Of a DNA stretch of 17,749 nucleotides, positions 14,331 through 17,749 are shown piece after piece (the stretch's first letter is position 1; each line of letters opens with the position of its first letter). This DNA comes from an uncultured Candidatus Saccharibacteria bacterium (GTDB taxonomy: Bacteria > Patescibacteriota > Saccharimonadia > Saccharimonadales > Saccharimonadaceae). The stretch is from contig CARBES010000022.1 in NCBI GenBank assembly GCA_948944455.1, positions 1 to 17,749 on the forward strand, read 5' to 3'. A program made the translations under genes and the position numbers. The notes beneath the pieces were generated by a model. The model was given only the letters and a program-made list of their open reading frames with translations. It made no database searches and had not been told where the DNA came from.

Positions 14331-14849
14331 ATGAAACTTATCGTTGGTCTTTGTAACCCAGGCGACGTTTATAACTGGACTCGCCATAATTTCGGCAGTC
14401 TCGCCCTGGATTTTTATGCCAAAATTCACAACCTTACCTGGGAAAACCAAAAAATGCACGCCATCTGGCTCAAAGACGGCGACCGCATTTTCCTCAAATC
14501 TCGCTATTTTTATAACGATACTGGCCTCGCGGTCAAAGATTTTGCTAATTATTACAAAATCGACCCCGCCGACATCCTCGCTATCTGCGACGATTTTGAC
14601 TTACCGTTCCAGACTATTCGCTATCGCGCCAAAGGTTCCAGCGGTGGCAACAACGGTCTAAAGTCTATCGCGCACCACCTCGGCACCGACGATTTTCCGC
14701 GTCTCCGCCTCGGCACCAATAACGACGAGCTCCGCGCCAAGCTTAGCGACGTCGACTTTGTGCTCTCGCGCTTCACCCCCGAAGAAAAGGAGCTCCTCCC
14801 GAACCTCCTTACTGAGATTTGTCACTCTATCGACGAGCATACTCTTTAG
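14331..14849 (+). CDS. pth: Peptidyl-tRNA hydrolase
   Basis: Pth recycles peptidyl-tRNA released prematurely from ribosomes by cleaving the ester bond. It has 172 residues, slightly short of the usual 185-195. The N-terminal GLCNPG..Y..TRHNFG contains the substrate Asn9 and catalytic His19. The motif usually written YMNxSG is here YFYNDTG, keeping Asn62 but replacing Met by Tyr. DDFDLPFQTIRYR carries the acidic residues at 87-90. The glycine loop is SSGGNNGLKSI, with Asn where most homologues have His (GGHNGL). The changes concern peptide and tRNA binding rather than the catalytic His, so activity is expected. The start follows the leaderless promoter. Downstream lies the hairpin repeat of cassette E3. 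Confidence 0.94.
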   Translation: MKLIVGLCNPGDVYNWTRHNFGSLALDFYAKIHNLTWENQKMHAIWLKDGDRIFLKSRYFYNDTGLAVKDFANYYKIDPADILAICDDFDLPFQTIRYRAKGSSGGNNGLKSIAHHLGTDDFPRLRLGTNNDELRAKLSDVDFVLSRFTPEEKELLPNLLTEICHSIDEHTL

Positions 14850-14857
14850 CTTTTTAA

Positions 14858-14882
14858 CCTTCTTCTGTCCTCCGGCCAGAAA
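14858..14882 (-). repeat. 25-bp hairpin repeat, 3' flank of cassette E3
   Basis: Identical to 9379-9403 and in the same position and orientation relative to its cassette. It follows the pth stop by 8 nt on the plus strand. Confidence 0.8.
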
Positions 14883-14954
14883 CTGCTGCGTTCCCTCAGA
14901 ATAAAAAGTAAACTTTTTCTTCATTCGGGAACTTACAGTTTCATCCTCCCTTGA

Positions 14955-15146
14955 TTACTCTATGGCTAGACAACGGAGGGACATAGCAAATAGGCGCCCT
15001 CCACCACGGTTATTAACGCCGATGAACTCACTATATACTCCTAAATATCGTTTGCTTTCTGGAGTATTGTTTGCCGTACCAACATAAGTATAGTTGTTTA
15101 CTCCAGCGGTCTGAACTGTGCCGTTTAATTGCCCGCTGCGGACGAA
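14955..15146 (-). other. Variable C-terminal cassette E3 (silent FISUMP-like gene fragment)
   Basis: On the minus strand this is 63 open codons plus TAA, from FVRSG to SLRCLAIE. The centre is Asn/Gly/Tyr-rich (NNYTYVGTANN, then FIGVNNRGGGRLF) and unlike the other cassettes. The 3' edge plus post-stop flank at 14939-14981 is an inverted match to 15444-15487 of cassette E4 with only a one-base indel. No start codon or Shine-Dalgarno precedes it. It is back to back with E4, their FVRSG edges 129 bp apart. Confidence 0.72.
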
Positions 15147-15158
15147 GACTGTTCAGTC

Positions 15159-15250
15159 AAACCTTAACTAGCAGTTAAGGTTTTGAGGATATTACGAAGT
15201 GTGCTACCTATGTTAGCTATTCCTTAAACCTTGTACTAGTGTTAAGGTTT
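15159..15250. repeat. Two dyads between cassettes E3 and E4
   Basis: AAACCTTAACT (15159-15169) and AGTTAAGGTTT (15173-15183) form a perfect 11-bp stem with a 3-nt loop. AAACCTT (15226-15232) and AAGGTTT (15244-15250) form a second, imperfect dyad around a central ACTAGT. Both share the AAACCTT/AAGGTTT ends. They lie exactly in the space between the two 5' cassette edges. Confidence 0.7.
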
Positions 15251-15275
15251 CGCCCGAACAGGAAAAACATCTGGT

Positions 15276-15470
15276 TTCGTCCGCAGCGGGCACACAACCA
15301 ACAATATCAAAAACAACCACGGGGATACTATTGCTTGGGCTGGAAACACTGGTTTTATATGGACTACACATACGAACAAAGACTTTCGAGTAGGCAATTT
15401 ATATATTATGCCAAATGGGAATAACGATCCTTTCTACGGATTCTCCCTCCGTTGTCTAGCCATAGAGTAA
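15276..15470 (+). other. Variable C-terminal cassette E4 (silent FISUMP-like gene fragment)
   Basis: On the plus strand this is 64 open codons plus TAA, from FVRSG to GFSLRCLAIE. The centre is rich in Asn, Thr, Trp and His (DTIAWAGNTGFIW). The 5' edge TTCGTCCGCAGCGGG and the 3' edge are the same as in E1-E3 but in the opposite orientation. No start codon or Shine-Dalgarno lies in frame upstream. After the stop, TCAAGGGGAGGATGAAA continues the similarity to E3. Confidence 0.72.
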
Positions 15471-15523
15471 TCAAGGGGAGGATGAAAGAAATAAGGAAAA
15501 GATAGAATTTGTGTCTAGTTTAT

Positions 15524-15648
15524 TCTAAGAAGGTTATCTATTCTTTCGGGAATCTCCGGAGCTTACGAGCGAGGACGAAGATGCGCTTCGCCCGTAACGA
15601 CGGGCCGAAGCGACATCGTGTCCCGAAGAATATGATAGCCTTCTTAGA
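15524..15648. repeat. 125-bp palindromic REP-like element
   Basis: The outer arms TCTAAGAAGG..ATTCTTTCGGGA (15524-15551) and TCCCGAAGAAT..CCTTCTTAGA (15621-15648) match over about 25 of 28 positions. An inner GC-rich stem (CGCTTCG, CCCGT, then ACGGG, CGAAGCG) is centred near 15598. It is more GC-rich than its surroundings and follows cassette E4. The ATTCTT..GGAATC..TCC pieces resemble those in the element inside der. Confidence 0.65.
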
Positions 15649-15700
15649 GCAAACTAGGAATGGGTATTACGGTTTTTCCTTATTTCTTATGATTTAACTA

Positions 15701-15729
15701 TTGACATTTTCAGATATCTGTGCTACAAT
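15701..15729 (+). promoter_or_regulatory. Sigma-70-type promoter of the 15882 gene
   Basis: TTGACA (15701-15706), a 17-bp spacer ending CTGTGC, and TACAAT (15724-15729). It shares TATTGACATTTT and the GTGC before the -10 with the promoter at 17511; the 5252 promoter has the same elements. Transcription would start near 15736. Confidence 0.85.
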
Positions 15730-15735
15730 GGGAGT

Positions 15736-15881
15736 ATCAGTCTAGGGACGTTTCGCATCGCCCCTGGCAGATAGGCTACATTTTGTCGCTTTTGGCAAAA
15801 ACAGCCTGAAACGGAGGGCTTCACGCCCTAAACAAACGGTCGGCTCCGCCCGACTAGTACATCACAAGGAGGAATTTTATC
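15736..15881 (+). promoter_or_regulatory. Structured 5' leader of the 15882 gene
   Basis: A 146-nt leader ends in a strong Shine-Dalgarno, AAGGAGGAA. Several stems can form: TTTTGTC with GGCAAAA, AGGCT with AGCCT around it, AGGGC/GCCCT (TTCAC loop), and GTCGGC/GCCCGAC-type pairing just before the ribosome-binding site. I do not recognise a known riboswitch class. It could be a regulatory element or simply a stabilising leader. Confidence 0.45.
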
Positions 15882-16502
15882 ATGTCTAAAAACAAGAAGA
15901 ACAAAACCATCTCCCCGCTGGGACTCCGTGTTACCGCTGGCCCTGACGCAACCGCCCTCACCGACGGCATCAACAAGAAGCACGACCCCGCCTTCACCGG
16001 CCTGGAGTTCGAGTTCATCAAGTATGCCTACAACGAGCAGGCAGACCTCCCCGTGGCCATGTCCGATCGCAACAACAGCGGCGCCACCATCAAGGGCAAG
16101 ATCGCTGCTGTAGTAGTACAGGCGATCTCAATCAGTCGTAACGATGGGCAGTATCTGCTCTTCTGCTACGCCAAGAACGCGCTGGCCCTGGATGGTCAGC
16201 CCATCCCCCTCCTGGAGGATGACGACAAGAAGCCTCTGGACAAGATCAAGCTGTCCGACGCCACCAGTGTTCTGAGCAGCGGCGTCCCCGCCAACGCTTA
16301 TTTCACGATGACCTACGACACCTTCGCCAAGGACGGCGAGGTCCGCTTCATCGAGTTCGGAGATCATGCCATTGATCTGCTCTCTCTGAAGAGCCTGACC
16401 GGCATGGATCACACGGCTCATCCGCCGCTGCCGGGCGCCTGTCTGGCTCCGGTCTACGACGATGTCCTGACCTTCGGCAACGGAAACGGTAGCAACACCT
16501 GA
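15882..16502 (+). CDS. Hypothetical protein of distinct composition
   Basis: A 206-residue protein I do not recognise. The ATG at 15882 follows AAGGAGGAA at ideal spacing. The N-terminus is strongly basic (SKNKKNK). There is no signal peptide or TM segment; the centre has beta-type stretches (IAAVVVQAISISRNDGQYLLF) and an acidic loop (LEDDDKKPLDK), and the tail is Gly/Asn-rich. Codon use differs sharply from its neighbours: CTG, GAG, AAG and GGC dominate where neighbours use CTC, GAA and AAA, and it is the only gene in the window ending in TGA. Together with its flanking cassettes and repeats, this suggests horizontal transfer. It has its own strong promoter, leader and terminator, so it may be abundant. 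It could be a phage- or plasmid-derived protein, but nothing proves it. Confidence 0.82.
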   Translation: MSKNKKNKTISPLGLRVTAGPDATALTDGINKKHDPAFTGLEFEFIKYAYNEQADLPVAMSDRNNSGATIKGKIAAVVVQAISISRNDGQYLLFCYAKNALALDGQPIPLLEDDDKKPLDKIKLSDATSVLSSGVPANAYFTMTYDTFAKDGEVRFIEFGDHAIDLLSLKSLTGMDHTAHPPLPGACLAPVYDDVLTFGNGNGSNT

Positions 16503-16532
16503 TCGAAACATCCTCCAAAACACCACCGACGC

Positions 16533-16581
16533 AGCCTTTAAAGGCTCTGTTGGGGGCCCGCTCTTTGAGCGGGCCTTTTTT
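16533..16581 (+). terminator. Palindrome plus intrinsic terminator after the 15882 gene
   Basis: AGCCTTTAAAGGCT (16533-16546) is a perfect 14-bp palindrome. GGCCCGCTC (16555-16563) and GAGCGGGCC (16567-16575) form a perfect 9-bp stem with a TTT loop, followed by TTTTTT. It lies between convergent genes. Confidence 0.92.
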
Positions 16582-16587
16582 ATCTAT

Positions 16588-17517
16588 CTATTTCAACGCC
16601 CAGCGATTACATCCTAGCGCCCTCACGCGCCCCTTGATCTCCAACATTGTTATATGCTGATTAAAAACCGCTGGCACAAGCCCCGTCTCTGTCAAAATCG
16701 CCTCACCCTGCTGGATTCCCGCTCTTAGCTTCGCCAAAATCGCCGTTTCTCCATCGTTGTCACCAATTAACGCTTCCTGTGCCATCCTTTTCTTCTGCAC
16801 TGGCACCGGGAATAATAAATCTAAGACATCCGCCGGTTCCAGATAGGGAATTGCCCCTTGCAAAATCAGTCGGTTACAGCCTTTTGACAGCGGTCGCGTA
16901 ATATCTCCTGGCACCGCGAAGACCTCTCGCCCCTGTTCCAGCGCATGTGCTGCCGTATTTAACGAGCCGCTCCGTTCCGCCGCTTCCGGAATTACCACTA
17001 CATCACTTAGGCCCGAAATTAGTCGATTTCGCTGCAAGAAACTAGTTTTTGGGAAGAATTCCGCACCAGGCGCCAACTCGCTCAGTACTACGCCGCCTTT
17101 TTCGACAATTTCCTCAGCTAAACGATAATGCGCCTTTGGATAAATATTATCAATCGGTGTCCCGAGCACCGCCACCGTCACTCCGCCCGCGTCCAGCGCC
17201 GCCCGATGCGCAATCGAATCTATCCCGTAAGCCAACCCCGAAACCACCACTGCACCCCGCTTTGCCGCAGCATAGGCCAAATTATACGCAACTTCTTCAC
17301 CATATTTCGTCGGTTTGCGCGTCCCTACCACCGCCAGAGTTTTCGGCCTAACTCGCGTCTTTTTGCAACCATTTTCCAGCTGATTTTCCGGCAATTTTCC
17401 ATAAAAATATAACTTTTTTGGCTTAAGCGCAATAGTGCTTAACACCTCTGTAAAATCGGCTTCTTGAGGTCGAATTTCGTTGTTTTTTGAAAGAAATTGT
17501 GAAAAAAGTATTGACAT
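16588..17517 (-). CDS. dprA: DNA processing protein DprA
   Basis: DprA binds single-stranded DNA entering during natural transformation and loads RecA on it. It has 309 residues. The Rossmann-like core shows VVGTRKPTKYGEEVA (63-77), SGLAYGIDSIAHRAAL (93-108), VAVLGTPIDNIYPKAH, FFPKTSFLQRNRLISGLSD (154-172), VVVIPEAAERSGSLNTAAHALEQGREVFAVPG and then NRLILQGA. A C-terminal winged-helix-like region (about 255-309) replaces the Tyr-rich end seen elsewhere. The N-terminal SAM-like domain is short. The ATG at 17517 has TATAAA immediately upstream but no -10 at the spacing seen for other core genes, so the start is less certain. It lies back to back with the strong promoter at 17511-17539, which overlaps its first codons. 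Confidence 0.93.
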   Translation of the reverse strand: MSILFSQFLSKNNEIRPQEADFTEVLSTIALKPKKLYFYGKLPENQLENGCKKTRVRPKTLAVVGTRKPTKYGEEVAYNLAYAAAKRGAVVVSGLAYGIDSIAHRAALDAGGVTVAVLGTPIDNIYPKAHYRLAEEIVEKGGVVLSELAPGAEFFPKTSFLQRNRLISGLSDVVVIPEAAERSGSLNTAAHALEQGREVFAVPGDITRPLSKGCNRLILQGAIPYLEPADVLDLLFPVPVQKKRMAQEALIGDNDGETAILAKLRAGIQQGEAILTETGLVPAVFNQHITMLEIKGRVRALGCNRWALK

Positions 17518-17539
17518 TTTATACCCCGTGTGCTATAAT
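17511..17539 (+). promoter_or_regulatory. Near-consensus sigma-70 promoter
   Basis: TTGACA (17511-17516), a 17-bp spacer ending GTGTGC, and TATAAT (17534-17539). This is the best promoter in the window. It reads away from dprA; the start would be near 17546. Confidence 0.9.
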
Positions 17540-17545
17540 GCTTAT

Positions 17546-17749
17546 TAGTTAGAGTTATTATGCATCACGACTCCAACTGTACCTAAATAAATCATAATTT
17601 TCGTTACACTAGGGCTTGTCTCTAGCGTAGCAAAAATTGCGTGCTTTTGAAACCCCTAGGGTCTACGATTTCTCTTTTTATGGTCGTAGACTGCAAGTAT
17701 TACCTCCACTTTTAGGGAAGCTTCGAAGGCATAGCAATCCCTATAACCG
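17546..17749 (+). ncRNA. Structured transcript of unknown identity (partial)
   Basis: More than 200 nt follow a near-consensus promoter without a long ORF; the longest credible reading frame is nine codons with stop (at 17560). Stems visible are CTAGGG/CCCTAG (17609-17614 with 17654-17659), the perfect 8-bp hairpin GTCTACGA/TCGTAGAC (17661-17668 with 17684-17691) and TAGGGA/TCCCTA (17713-17718 with 17738-17743). I could not match it to tmRNA, RNase P, SRP RNA or rRNA signatures. It is either a structured non-coding RNA or a long 5' leader of a gene beyond the window. Confidence 0.45.

Noticed and set aside
14658..14924. Minus-strand ORF with a plausible MKKKFTF start
   Set aside because: It runs antisense through the 3' third of pth and has no family features. 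Its first codons lie in the cassette E3 flank, whose E2 counterpart has an early stop.
323..15470. Cassettes as part of a diversity-generating retroelement
   Set aside because: No reverse transcriptase or template repeat is present in the window, and the centres differ at all bases and in length rather than at adenines only. A distant retroelement cannot be ruled out.
9379..15487. Cassettes as an integron array
   Set aside because: There is no integrase gene, the copies are not adjacent in a tandem array, and the conserved ends are coding sequence without the usual attC core sites.
15239..15697. Short plus-strand ORFs overlapping cassette E4 and the palindrome
   Set aside because: They are in other frames than the cassette, lack start signals and cross a palindromic repeat.
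15736..15881. Known riboswitch in the leader of the 15882 gene
   Set aside because: Stems are present, but no conserved core of a class I know (TPP, SAM, cobalamin, FMN, preQ1, fluoride or guanidine) could be recognised.
17560..17586. Nine-codon leader-peptide ORF (MHHDSNCT)
   Set aside because: No Shine-Dalgarno precedes it and no attenuator could be assigned; an ORF this short is expected by chance.
1..17749. CRISPR array or transposase gene
   Set aside because: No regularly spaced direct repeats and no transposase or recombinase reading frame were found on either strand.

Overview
The window looks like a chromosomal segment from a reduced-genome Patescibacteria/CPR bacterium, most likely Saccharibacteria (TM7). 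This is inferred from gene content and style: compact single-copy housekeeping genes (der, dus, lepB, htrA-like, prmC, prfA, pth, dprA), several mRNAs that appear leaderless, a standard genetic code with TAA/TAG stops almost everywhere, and many unrecognised small proteins. No ribosomal RNA or marker alignment was available, so the lineage call is moderate.

Layout. 1-593: gene-free DNA with a 122-bp palindromic element and variable cassette E1. 594-1229: orphan gene with promoter and terminator. 1304-1571: tRNA-Glu with a duplicated 3' end. 1686-3689 (-): membrane-anchored InlB-repeat/BIG2 surface protein. 3803-5239: der, with a palindromic insertion in its linker. 5348-5896 and 6023-6601: a two-TM coiled-coil protein and a GNAT acetyltransferase. 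6674-7711 (-): dus. 7900-8589: orphan gene. 8638-9288 (-): signal peptidase I. 9379-9990: cassette E2 and other gene-free DNA. 10003-12049: polytopic membrane protein plus HtrA-type protease operon. 12070-14110 (-): prfA-prmC. 14174-14250: tRNA-Val. 14331-14849: pth. 14858-15700: back-to-back cassettes E3 and E4 and a palindromic repeat. 15882-16502: a compositionally distinct orphan gene with a structured leader. 16588-17517 (-): dprA. 17511-17749: a strong divergent promoter firing into a structured transcript that runs off the window.

The most unusual feature is a set of four promoterless, startless gene fragments in intergenic DNA. Each begins with the codons for FVRSG, carries about 50 codons of quite different sequence, and ends with the codons for SLRCLAIE plus TAA. 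All four are open in frame. The ends are nearly identical at nucleotide level, and similarity continues past the stop codon. Their protein pattern resembles the C-terminus of the FISUMP-like family (TIGR02145), known to me as ending in GFSVRC-type sequences. They look like silent donor cassettes for recombinational switching of the C-terminus of a surface protein whose expressed locus lies outside the window. That function is inference.

Two expression styles coexist. Core genes typically have an extended -10 box (TGnTATAAT type) placed 7-8 nt before the ATG. Orphan accessory genes have a 45-150 nt leader, a clear Shine-Dalgarno and their own intrinsic terminator.
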